NCBI GenBank assembly: GCA_964020155.1
Contig: OZ026566.1
Coordinates: 4,516,151 to 4,580,150, forward strand
Reading direction: 5' to 3'
Length of the DNA: 64,000 nt
Source of the DNA: Chondrilla cf. caribensis
Taxonomy: Eukaryota > Porifera > Demospongiae > Chondrillida > Chondrillidae
Shown: positions 1-11,644 of the stretch, piece after piece
Layout: each line of letters opens with the position of its first letter
Position numbering within the stretch: position 1 is the stretch's first letter
Notes under the pieces: generated by a model
What the model saw: the letters and a program-made list of their open reading frames with translations, nothing else
Databases searched by the model: none
Told to the model about the DNA's origin: nothing
Position numbers and translations under genes: made by a program

Positions 1-56
1 ACCCTCTGCCATCAATTGGTGTAATATTAAGAGTGAGTCAATGTCCATTTCTCTCT

Positions 57-65
57 GTGTGTGTG

Positions 66-133
<68 letters not shown>
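57..133. repeat. (GT)n microsatellite
   Basis: Nearly pure GT dinucleotide run of about 75 bp. It lies just upstream of the possible terminal exon at 198-335 and would be intronic if that exon is real. Confidence 0.95.
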
Positions 134-135
<2 letters not shown>

Positions 136-197
136 ATACATATGTGCATGTACACACGTTCCTGGTCACAAGCCCTTGTTTCCAACTATACCTACAG

Positions 198-335
198 ATC
201 CTTGGTGTTGTGTGGTCGACATTCAGTGCTGGTTCATTACTGAGTACCGACAGCTTGCAGAACAAGAAGCCTCTCCTTCTCTACCCGCTGTTCCTTGTCT
301 ACATTTATTTCTTCTCAATGTACAGTGGAGTCTAA
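198..335 (+). CDS. Possible last coding exon of a multi-pass membrane protein (partial)
   Basis: A good acceptor (pyrimidine-rich tract ending in CTACAG at 197) is followed by an open frame of 45 codons ending in a TAA stop. The peptide begins ILGVVWSTFSAGSLL and ends with a hydrophobic segment, LLLYPLFLVYIYFFSMYSGV, that could be a terminal transmembrane helix. The rest of the gene would lie off the left edge. I do not recognise the family. The GT repeat directly upstream fits an intron. It could equally be a chance frame, so confidence is low. Confidence 0.35.
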   Translation: MLGVVWSTFSAGSLLSTDSLQNKKPLLLYPLFLVYIYFFSMYSGV

Positions 336-544
336 AAGCATTGCTCTTTGTTGGCCACACCACCAATGTTGGTGTGTGTACATTTGCCTAAACTGTTCCA
401 AGAATTTTATTTTAAAACACGTAATCAATGTCTTATTCTATGTGTAAGTTCCCTAAACTTAACACATTATTTTTTTCAGTTGAGAAAAAGTACTACAACC
501 TAATCATAATCAATGGAAAGAGGTATATGTTGCTTGTTTACATG

Positions 545-1459
545 TCAACTTCCAGAGGATTGAGCCCCACTCTTGTCGATGGAGGACCATGCCATTCTCT
601 TCGTGCTGTAGGCTTTGAACACTTCTCCGTGTTTGGTAATCCCGATTGCTCCTCCGTAACCTCCCACCCTTTGCTTCATGTAAGAGAGAGCATCTTCAGC
701 TGCCTTCTGCCCCGTCTTCTTTGAGAAGGAGATGTCGGTTAGAATTCTTTGACAGAGGGTAACCTTGGCGATGGCCTCCCCGTGTCCTGTGGTTGAGACA
801 CCACCCACTTCGTTGTCACATGAAGCTCCACATCCAATGAGAGGGGAATCCCCTACCCTGCCAGGCATTTTGTAGGTTATGCCCCCAGTGGAAGTTCCTG
901 CGGCCAGGTTACCATGGATATCCATAGCAACAACCCCTACAGTATCATGCTCTCTGTCCCACTCAACCTGGGTACCAGTAAACAGCTCTTTGATCACACT
1001 TTTGTATTTGTGATACTCCTCCCAATATTTACAAGCTCGTTCAGTTACTAGGTGAGATTGGTCCACCTCTGATATTCCCATTGCGGCTGCAAATTCATTG
1101 GCTCCTTTGCCAATCAGGAACACGTGATCTGTCTTGTCCAGTACCAGCCGGGCGAGTGATATGGGATGCGCAATGTTCACTACGGACGCTACAGCTCCAA
1201 ACTTAAGATCTTCGCCACTTACAATAATAGCATCCATTTCTACCTCTTTCTTTGACGTAAGACAAGATCCCCTCCCACAGTTCAGGACAGGATTGTCCTC
1301 CAAGTTTCTCACAGAGGTTTCCACAGCGTCCAGGGATGAACCTCCCTTCAAAAGGACTTCGTAGCCTTCGCGAGCAGCAGATTCACATCCTCGTACACAT
1401 TCATCTCTCATCTCGTCTGGAATGGCCCATGCACCACCGTGAACGATTATAGCCGCCAT
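545..1459 (-). CDS. ASRGL1: Isoaspartyl peptidase/L-asparaginase (ASRGL1-type, Ntn hydrolase)
   Basis: Intronless frame of 304 residues, close to the usual 308 of animal ASRGL1. Enzymes of this family cleave isoaspartyl dipeptides and L-asparagine in the cytosol and mature by autocleavage before a threonine. The protein opens with IIVHGGAWAIP, the standard N-terminal strand, and carries the precursor loop and nucleophile in HDTVGVVAMD, where the Thr is the expected catalytic residue. It also has the substrate-binding GRVGDSPLIGCG and the VSTTGHGEA block. The segment after GCG reads ASCDN where family members usually have GYADN or similar, a small change beside the substrate loop. The start is the first Met, aligned with the family N-terminus. 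The tRNA-Gln starts 183 bp upstream on the other strand. Confidence 0.93.
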   Translation of the reverse strand: MAAIIVHGGAWAIPDEMRDECVRGCESAAREGYEVLLKGGSSLDAVETSVRNLEDNPVLNCGRGSCLTSKKEVEMDAIIVSGEDLKFGAVASVVNIAHPISLARLVLDKTDHVFLIGKGANEFAAAMGISEVDQSHLVTERACKYWEEYHKYKSVIKELFTGTQVEWDREHDTVGVVAMDIHGNLAAGTSTGGITYKMPGRVGDSPLIGCGASCDNEVGGVSTTGHGEAIAKVTLCQRILTDISFSKKTGQKAAEDALSYMKQRVGGYGGAIGITKHGEVFKAYSTKRMAWSSIDKSGAQSSGS

Positions 1460-1642
1460 CTGCTTCCCTCAAATCACTCAAAATATACGGTACTGTGTGT
1501 AATGGCTGTTTTAAGCACTCTTCTCCGGCTATTGAAAGCGAAACTCGACAAATACCGTGGATTCTTTATTGGAAAGTATGGACAACATTCATTTGATGGC
1601 GCCTTCCCTTATGTAGACGCTTTTCGACGTTTTTCTCAGCCG

Positions 1643-1715
1643 GGTCCCATAGTGTAGAGGTTTAACACATTGGACTTTGAATCCAAAGACCCGAGTTCGA
1701 ATCTCGGTGGGACCT
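1643..1715 (+). tRNA. tRNA-Gln (anticodon TTG)
   Basis: The acceptor stem GGTCCCA pairs with TGGGACC at the 3' end, with T as discriminator, as in eukaryotic tRNA-Gln. The anticodon stem TTGGA/TCCAA encloses the loop CTTTGAA with anticodon TTG at 1677-1679. The T arm contains GTTCGAATC. Internal promoter boxes are visible: the A box starts at TAGTGTAGAGG and the B box is GTTCGAATC. No intron and no encoded CCA. Confidence 0.96.
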
Positions 1716-1926
1716 ACCTTTATTTGCTTTTTTTACCAGAGATCCGCAACCTAATCAAGTTGTACCATAGCTTAATTGAATTTCTGTCTTTTTAAGGTCT
1801 AACCTATCACATCTTCAAACTTAACTTTGGAAAAATAATGTTACAAAAAGAACAATTATTATTATGCACTGTTATAAATTAAATTAAATAAAATCACAGT
1901 GCCCAAACAGTTTATGTTCAAATACT
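1716..1926. other. AT-rich spacer between tRNA-Gln and the Dicer 3' end
   Basis: About 210 bp of AT-rich sequence with a T run just after the tRNA (around 1725-1733) that could terminate RNA polymerase III. No other gene is visible. Confidence 0.6.
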
Positions 1927-4900
1927 TCAAACTTTGTTGGAGTGCGTCTGTAATTTTCTGATGAGTCTTTTGGCGGCAATTTGTTTAGCTGCTGTTTCTG
2001 TTACACTATATCCTGTGGCAACGAGTGGTGGTTCGCCATTGTTTAACACGACCTTGACAGTGATGGAATACTTTTTGTTTGAGTCTCTTCTAACCTTCCT
2101 GTTTGAAATGAAGCAAATAACATTATCTGGTCTCGGTGTGTGCGTGTGTGTTTGCATATGTATGTGCGTGCGCGCGTGTGTGGGGGAGGGTGTCAGAAGT
2201 GCATGTGTCTTAACACAAAGTGACAGTGCATGGGTGTGGTATGGATGTGTCTGGAGAGGAAGTGTGCTCGTCTACACTGAGAGTTTGTGTGCGTGCGGTA
2301 ACAACCACTCACTCGAAGGTAGCATTAGGGTTCTCCTGGAACAGCTGATCAACAGGATTCAAAGGCAGATGATGAGAATACTCATCTTCAGAGCACAAAG
2401 GAACAAAATGAACAAGAGTGGTTATTGCACAGAAGTTAGAAGAGGTGGAAGGAATGACTCACCTATGAGTGGGACAAAGAGATCCTCAAATACTCTCCAG
2501 ACAACCCTCAACTCCATTCCTGAGTCCATGAATATAGCGCCTGCCACTGATTCAATCAGGTCACCAAGAACCTTTGGTGCATACATCTCGGTGTATTCAT
2601 CCTCTTCATCTTCTGGACTCGAGGGAGGCATGGGCAGGGGGCTCGTACTCTGCAAGATACAAGTATTGACAGTACATGTTATAGTGCAAGCTCTGTACAA
2701 TACAATGTAAATACCACAGTACATCGCACCGCATGTTGCATGTGTGTGAGATGTTTGTACAATATAATACATACTCCCGAGTTGTTGCACGCTTGCACAA
2801 TTGCAACAGTAAACACAACAAACAAAACCAATAACAAACAAACAAAACTATGTCAATAAAACAGCAAACAAGCACGCCACAATAAACATACTGGTCCACA
2901 TATGATTTCCCTGTGGTCCGGATTTTGTTTGATGTGCTTTTGGCTTTGAAGGTAGTTCTCAATCTCAGAAAACAATGTCGACGAGTTGTGCTTCAAAAGA
3001 CGATTCAATCCAAGCTTCAGCGTCATCTCTGCGAATGTGTTGTTATTGACCAATGCGGATCTCAGTTGTGTGAGCTCTCCAGGAGAACGCTGTGGGAACT
3101 TCCAGTAGATGTATGTTGTGATGAGATAGTCCAGGACAGCATCACCCAAGAACTCCAGTTTCTGGTAGCAGTTGGTAACGTGGTTCCTCACGTATGAGGC
3201 ATGTGTGCAAGCTTCCACTAAGTAACGCTTGTCTCTGAAGTGGTACTTCAGTTCTTTCTCCAACGTGTCCAGACCGACTGTCAGTTTCTCTAACTCGTCA
3301 CCTTTATAGTCTGGAAGTTGCCATTTTGGAAAAAAATCTAGCAAAATTCCACCTGGAGAAGTTACTAACTCAAAAAAGCTACTAGGAGGGCAATAATCAT
3401 GCTGCATTTCAATTCTCTGTTTGATTTCGGGTTTCATTTTTCCAGCAGACGGGTTCCCGACATTCAGCTCGATGCCCATCCACAGCATGAAGCTCAGAGC
3501 TGCTTGCATCCCACCACAACTGAGGTAGGCACCGATCAGACTCTCCACACAATCTGCTATGCTTTTGTCTGAAAATGGAGAGGTGGTGTATTTTGATATC
3601 ACATGACTGTCACCTGACTCAACAACATAGCATGGAGGGATCCACATTTCGCGTGCACGAAACGGCTTTGCTGCAATCAGCGAAGGAATATCCTTCTGCT
3701 TTGCCAAGTGAAAGAGATTAAGATTGGAGACTACCTTGGACCTAGCTTCCGTGAGTTGACCCTCGCTATGGTACTTCTGGGAACAGAAGACCGACACTGA
3801 TGTTGACAACTTTAGGAAGCTGTCGCCTAAAATTTCCAATCTCTCAAGATCAACAATGTCCTCAGCAGATGCCAGTGTCAAAGCTTGAATGAGCACCGCG
3901 TTGCTAGGTCCCACTAATGAGGTGATGTTGTTGCCGGCCAGACTATATCTGTCCTCCAGAGGAAGGAAGTCTTTCTCGTTTAAGACAATCAAACATTTCA
4001 AGCTGCTCACGCTGTTGTTCTCAAACCCTCGCAGATCTGCATCAGTTATCACTTCAGATGAACCTCTTTCTATCACACCCACTCCTGTAGCAGATTGAAT
4101 CTTTCTTCTTAGTTCATCCGTTGTTAAAGCAGCTTCGATTCTCCACAATACAGATGGAATACAGTGGAGAAGTCTGTAAACGGGAGCAGTGACAGGATGC
4201 ACCTTGCATATTTCCGGGAAGAGGAGAATTCTCCTCCTGTCCTTGACACCTTCCTTGCTGGCCTCATGGTCCTCACCTTTTCTGGTCTTGAATCTCGACG
4301 TTAGGAGATCTGTTCTCTTTGACAGTGGCTCACACACGAGTGCTGGCTGATTTTCATCCCTCAGACGTGCGTTATACTTGCTAAGGAAATACTGTGCGTA
4401 GGAGATATTTTCAGCACTGTAGGGAAATTGTGTCTGAGGTGTTGTAGAGTGATCTGTTCCTACTACTGCATACATCTCACAGTCACTCTGACCAGTGGTG
4501 TAGGCTTTAGACACAATCATGTCCCTGTACACGTGAGGTGATGTGTAGGTACACCCTCCAAGAATATCTGAGGGCCTGTCACGTCCGGACTTGGCCAGCG
4601 TCGATGCCATCTCGGTGTCCACATAACATGTGCTCAGCTGTGGGATGATTGCCACGGGAACCACGAGGTAGTTGCTCTGAGCATTGTGGGGAGAGTGCTT
4701 GAGGTGAGGTGGGGATATCCCCAGGACTCCCTCCATGACGTAGCAGTGGGATTCGCTCAGGACCTGCAGTTCTTCTGGGGTGAAATAAATTCTCTCCTCC
4801 TCCTCGGTGACCTCCACTGTCAGCTCCACTTCGTGGACAAAGAGCGAGAAATGCGGCACCTACAGGCAAATCAAGAGCAACAGCTGATCATTCACTCACA

Positions 4901-5712
4901 CAAGCCAATTTCAAAACATGACAATTCACAAAGCACCATGGTTCATATTCAATTCAAAATTCACCAATGATGAAGGTAGCAGACAGCAGCCAAAATATTT
5001 GGTGCAATGAAATTTCTGTGGCTACTGACATTCATAAATCAGTGTGACACATGGGACATATGTATGTACATGTAGTTGTTCACTGCTACAGATTTCATTC
5101 GAAGTGTAAAATGTACAAATTCCACATTCATTTCGATTTTGTACACCTTCCACTTACCATATGCATTTGGAGTGTGACTCTGGACAGTAGACCGAATGTC
5201 AGTATGGTGTCCTCCCCACTGTGCTGGTAGTAGATACCCCGAGAGTCCTTGATGTGGCAGACATAGAGACGACAGCTATCACCTCTGGAGGGATGACAGG
5301 CAGAGAGGACCTCCGGGATCTGAACAAGAGACACCACTCATCATACACCATACCTGATATAGCGTTGAGTGACAGACACTGACTCACATGACGTTTGTAG
5401 GTGTCCCTTCTTCTGTCGGTTCCAGCATTTGGACAAGATTTCTTCAATTCTGCCATGTCCATACTGCCGCTGTCCTCGTCTGCTTTGATTGTCGGGAGAA
5501 GATGCTTGTCTAAGAGCCCATTTTTATGAAGAACCTCAACAGCCTTCAGTGCAGCTGCTTGTTCAGCTTGTCTCCTAGTCTCCATTTCCTGTCCCTATAC
5601 ACATCACAACCAGGGGTTATTATACTACATGTGTGGGTGGGTGTGCATGTGTGTGTGTCTGTGTGTGCGCGCGTGTGTGTGTGTGCGTGTGCGTGCATGT
5701 GTGTGTTGTGTG

Positions 5713-5769
<57 letters not shown>

Positions 5770-8423
5770 TGTGTATGTGTGTGTGTGTGTGTGTGTCTGT
5801 GAGGGAGGGAGTTCAGTCAATACTCACCTGAATGGGCTCCCGATAGGGACAAGGAAGAGGCAAGGTCACAGTGCACACATATGCCGGTGTGTGAGTGTCA
5901 TCGGGGTCCACAACATAGAGGCTGTGGTATCTCCTGGGAACTTTCTTCACAGTGAAATGGGGTTGGACCTTAGTGTACACATCGTGTGGTAACTTCTGGC
6001 AGTACCTGAGGTACATACGGAACAGAAAAGTACACAATAACAATTGAATTGTGTGAAGCAAGGTTGTGAATTATGGTGATGCATGATTGTAGTGACATCT
6101 GGGAAACTGGTGAAGAGTCCAAATGAGCATTACTACACGAAAATACAAGCACACTCCCTATGGAGTGGCTGTAGGTCTTGTGGTGACCAGCAAAAGAATT
6201 CCTTTAATTGCTGGTCACCATGTATCACTTGGTGTGTCAATATGTACTATCCTGAAAAGACAGGTAAACAGAAGACAGGTAAACAGCTGTGTTGTTTGGT
6301 TAATTAAAACTAAAACTAAATGCAAAGTGAAAAACCAAATAGCAACTAACTAAATTTTGTCACCCTCAATATCATGTTGAGAACTCACATGTGTAGCAAA
6401 CTGAGACTGGAGCTCAAACTGGCCTTTGCTCCCTGCTCTCCGTAAGGCTGATAAGGAGGTACATCCTCGCTAGCGGCCTCCTTGAGTTCGTCCCCACTGG
6501 GTACAGAGCGTTGCTTCCTGACCAGTTCCCTCAAAGCAGTCTCCAGATCTTTGTAATATTCAAGTGTACCCCGCTGGTCTCTCTCATGTGCGGCGTTCAC
6601 CATCATAATATACTGAGACTTCCGGGCTCGAGCCCTGCCTTTCGACTGGATGTAAGAGCGGATGTCATTAGGGAGGTCAAATCGGACAATCAAATTACAA
6701 TGCGGCACATCCAGTCCTTCCTCCACTACACTTGTGGCGATAAGGAGATTGGTCCTTTTCCTTCTGAATCTCCAAAGCACGTCTTCTTGCTTAGATGCTT
6801 TCATTGCTTCCTTCACAGAGCTGCCTGCCCCGTGTCCTACCAGATAGTCACACTTGATATACTGCAAGTCCGGCTGGGTCTTCCTGAGTGTGTTGATCAG
6901 TTCGCAGAGCCGAACTGCTGTACTGCGGCGCTGGACAAACACAATGCCACAGAGCTTATCCGGTTTGTCCAGCAGAGAGTGTGACAGCTGGTGGTCATTT
7001 CCTACATTTGTTTCTCCACTTTCAATCCCGTAATCTCCTAGAATTCGAAGAAGACAGTTGACTTTTGAGGCAACTGGAGCCGTCCTAGCAGGTCCCTGAC
7101 CACTGCTGGCAGACCCTTGCTTCACCAAGCGAAGAAACACTCTCAAGGCAGTGTTGGTGGACTCCAGTAACCTTTTGTCCTTGGTACCCATCATTGTACC
7201 TTGAGAGTAATAAATGTTCTGTATGGTCTTAGCAGCCTCCACAGCCACCTGATAGGCTGACGAGACCCCTAAGGATTCCAGCGTGTAGTGAACATCGTCC
7301 AGTAGCCCTTTGCAAGTGTCCTGAGCCCTGGGGCATTCTTGCTTCTGCTGTTTACTGAAATTCTGAATGATGTCAAGAGGACTAGAGAGGACGCGCAGGA
7401 CAGCATCCAGTGACCTGTCCTCTGATGTGGTGTATCTGACGAAGGACTCCTTTGGTTGAGTTGCACAGTTGTCCACCATGATCAGGTCAGCGGCTGTCTG
7501 ACAGCGGCATCGCATGTAGCTCTCCAGTTTTCTGATGGACGACTCTAGTTCATGGGGCTTTGTCTTGGCTTTGATGAGTGACGCTGTGAGGCCCAGGACA
7601 CGAGGGAGGTCCGCTTCTGGGAAGCTTTCAAAATGTCTCATAATTTCACGATAAGGGTGGCTTTTGGTGCAGTGGTGACACTCATCAATAATCAGAAGGT
7701 TGATCTTTGAGAGGGGAAATTCGGTTGGGAAGTGATTCAGGATATTGAGGAAGATTTGATGTGTCATGACAAGAACGTGATTCTTTTCAAATTCCCCCTT
7801 CCACCTCAGCTTGTCCCAGTTGTCCACGTTCATGTCACCTTTGTACATACCAACGTTTAGAGACAAATGGTCTTTGATGTAGTGAGCTTGTTGCTGAACT
7901 AACGGGACTGAATGGAAAGAGCAGACCAAAAATGAATACACAAGCAGGAGGGTCATGTATGTACATGTGATATACATGTGACTTGAAGGAAGCTCATATA
8001 CATGTGGAATACATGTAAATGGCAGGAGGGTCACATACATGTGATATACATGTGACATACATGTGACATACACGTGACCAGTAGGTCACATACATGTGAC
8101 ATACACGTGACTGGCAGGAAGGTCATACACATGTGACGTACATGTGACTGGTATGGTCACAACTTGTGGTTGGAATGTGACCTACCTGATGGTACAAGAA
8201 ATATAGTTCGTTTGTGATTATCCCACGAACCATGGATTTCATGCTGTAATTCTCTGATCAGCATCACCGCTATGAACGTCTTGCCAGCCCCTGTACCGAG
8301 ATTAACTATAGTGTTCTCCTCAATGGCAAGCGACAGTAACTCAAGTTGATAATCCCTGGGTTGAACTTTGAACTGAGACAGCCATAATTTCTGTTTTTCT
8401 CTTGACGCCACTTGTTCAGCCAT
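1927..8423 (-). CDS. DICER1: Dicer, full metazoan domain architecture (multi-exon)
   Basis: Ribonuclease that cuts dsRNA and pre-miRNA into small RNAs. Exons read right to left. 8157-8423 holds the start and the helicase Walker A, GTGAGKT. About 6400-7925 holds IIDECHHC (DECH box), GLTAS and the second RecA lobe with [11 protein letters not shown] and QSKGRARA. About 5830-6005 and 5200-5585 hold the linker and the dimerisation domain ([13 protein letters not shown]). The 2-kb exon 2905-4858 holds PAZ ([16 protein letters not shown]), RNase IIIa ([14 protein letters not shown], then [15 protein letters not shown]) and the first half of RNase IIIb ([13 protein letters not shown]). 2470-2640 holds the second IIIb block ([17 protein letters not shown]). 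1927-2135 holds a C-terminal dsRBD. All acidic catalytic residues of both RNase III sites are present. Introns hold GT repeats and an ACATGTGA-rich tandem repeat. Start codons of Dicer and ALKBH6 are 306 bp apart on opposite strands. Exact exon ends are inferred. Confidence 0.95.
5637..5803. repeat. (GT)n-rich tract in a Dicer intron
   Basis: About 165 bp dominated by GT dinucleotides with interspersed GC and AT variants, between the exons for the linker and the dimerisation domain. Confidence 0.93.
6181..6220. repeat. Short perfect inverted repeat (13-bp arms) in a Dicer intron
   Basis: TGGTGACCAGCAA at 6181-6193 is matched by its reverse complement at 6208-6220, leaving a 14-base loop. It lies in the roughly 390-bp intron downstream of the helicase exon. 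Confidence 0.8.
7940..8155. repeat. Degenerate tandem repeat of about 20 bp (TACATGTGAC units) in the first Dicer intron
   Basis: Units containing TACATGTGA or TACACGTGAC recur about ten times, with inserts such as GGCAGGAGGGTCA. Many units carry ACATGT or CACGTG palindromes. The array fills almost all of the intron between the Walker A exon and the next helicase exon. Confidence 0.85.
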
Positions 8424-8728
8424 CAGACGTTAGACCTAGCAAAATAAACCCCTTTAACAATCACAGACTCAAACACTCGCAGCAGTGGGCTAAGACACTT
8501 ACCGACCACCGAAATGAACTGATCACGAGTATTGTCCTATGTACACCTAGTGATACTTGTACTAGATCTCGTTGTCTGAACGTAGTTCATCAGAAGAAAG
8601 ACGACCTACATTTCAACGGTAGTCGGCTCATTCCAAGAATTGGACTGGTAGCGGGAAAGTAGAAGGGGAAACCCCTCAATACATCAAAAATGGCCGATTC
8701 CAGAAGTCAAAATTTGTGGGATCTCTAA
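8424..8728. promoter_or_regulatory. Putative bidirectional promoter, Dicer/ALKBH6
   Basis: The 305 bp between the divergent start codons must hold both 5' regions. A short upstream frame (ATG at 8691, MADSRSQNLWDL then stop) precedes the ALKBH6 start and could act as a uORF. No TATA box is evident. The promoter role is inferred from the layout. Confidence 0.5.
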
Positions 8729-10233
<1,505 letters not shown>

Positions 10234-10313
10234 TAGAATGTACACATTAATTTTCACTATAATACCACAGAATATGTACATTTGAAGCAAAAATAAATAA
10301 TATAAAAGTATTA

Positions 10314-11495
10314 TTAACATTCAGAAATCTCATTACAGGTCTTTTTAGATCGTTCTTCTTCAAGAGAGTCCCCTTCAGAGTGTTCTGTGTTTCGGATTGA
10401 CCCGTGTGGTGATTTCTCACTGCTGCACGAACCCATCTTTTCCTTAGCTGAAGTCGAGTGCCGCAACCTCTTAGCTTTCAGTTTAGTGTGAACACGAGAG
10501 CACCTTGTCTTCAGTCGAGACCAGAACTTCTTCATTACATCGCCAATGGCAGCCAAGATAATGGACAAGTATGCCAGTCCAATAAATAGCCAACCAGTGG
10601 TGCAGATTATGTACACACTTCTGGTTGATGGGTCACTTGGCACATTTATCTGTTGCCCGGCCACCAAGTCCCCAAACCCAATTGTGCTCAATGTAATGAA
10701 TACATAGTAGATTGCTTCGGTGTAGTGCCACTTCTCAATGGTTGCTAACAGAGCAGCGGGGATTAGCACAAATAGGGACACTCCGACTGCTACAATGATG
10801 AGTGTCCCTAGAAGTCGAATCCACATAGATTTGCTACTGAGACGTTCGTAGATCAACTTGGGTCCATGGAGCAGCACCTGTCCAATCATGGCCAGGAAGA
10901 TCACACAGAGCGGGATACCAATAACAGCATATGCCACGCAAAAGATCTTCCCAGAAACAGTGGATGGAACAATGGTGCCATAGCCTACATGAGGGAATGA
11001 TCCTTGTTAGATCTTGTGTGAAGACACTTACATAGTCAACACAGAGATCTTACACATTGCGCACAATGTAGTCAACATGGACAGCTTCACTCTACACTCA
11101 CCAATAGTGGTTACCACTGTGGTGGCAAAGAAAACTGCGTTACTAAACTGCCAGATGGGGGCTCTATTGCGTACGAGCAATCCATTATCACAAGCTGTGG
11201 CAAAATCATCGAATATACCTTCTATCTCACTTCTCGTAACGTTGAAAGTCACTGTCAGGTTGTGGATCAGTCTCTCCCTTGTAGATTGAATGGTTTCTAT
11301 CCGAATCAACTCTTCGGGCGCTTCTAGAGCCGTGAAAATAGCTCCTCCGATGAGAAGGTAGACGAAAACGACCACCCCAACTATAATAGACTGGTAACAA
11401 GAATTAAATGATTTCCAATATGCTCTCCAACGGTTCTTTACATGCTTTCTACATCTTTCCCCCGATTTTGAATGAGATATCGACGACAAGGGCAC
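10314..11495 (-). CDS. Two-pore-domain potassium channel (K2P-1 of the cluster)
   Basis: Two coding exons, 11102-11495 and 10314-10984. K2P subunits dimerise in the plasma membrane to form background K+ channels. Exon 1 encodes a cytosolic N-terminus, M1 (IIVGVVVFVYLLIGGAIFTA), an extracellular cap segment with NLT and NVT glycosylation sequons and a cap Cys (TACDNG), and pore helix 1 up to TTVVTTIG. The intron splits the first filter Gly codon. Exon 2 completes GYG and encodes M2, M3 and the second filter TLSTIGFGD, M4 and a basic/Ser-rich cytosolic tail. Very similar in the ALEAPEE, cap and VAGQQ regions to K2P-4 (17272-19053), so the two look like recent duplicates. Family certain; vertebrate KCNK orthology not assignable by eye. 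Confidence 0.94.
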
Positions 11496-11644
11496 GACGC
11501 AATAGATGTATGTAACACGCAGTGTACATGTACTTGTCCGTCCTGGGGTATGTTGTGTTGCAATAAATGTAAATGTGATGCAATCGATCTATAAATGGCC
11601 GTCAGTTGCATGTAACCCATATGCAAGGAAGAACTTTGTTAAGA
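11496..11644. promoter_or_regulatory. Putative bidirectional promoter, K2P-1/tRNA dimethylallyltransferase
   Basis: Only 149 bp separate the two divergent start codons. No clear TATA box. Promoter function is inferred from position. Confidence 0.45.

Noticed and set aside
428..724. 98-codon plus-strand frame overlapping the ASRGL1 3' end
   Set aside because: It is an antisense shadow of the ASRGL1 coding sequence with no family resemblance.
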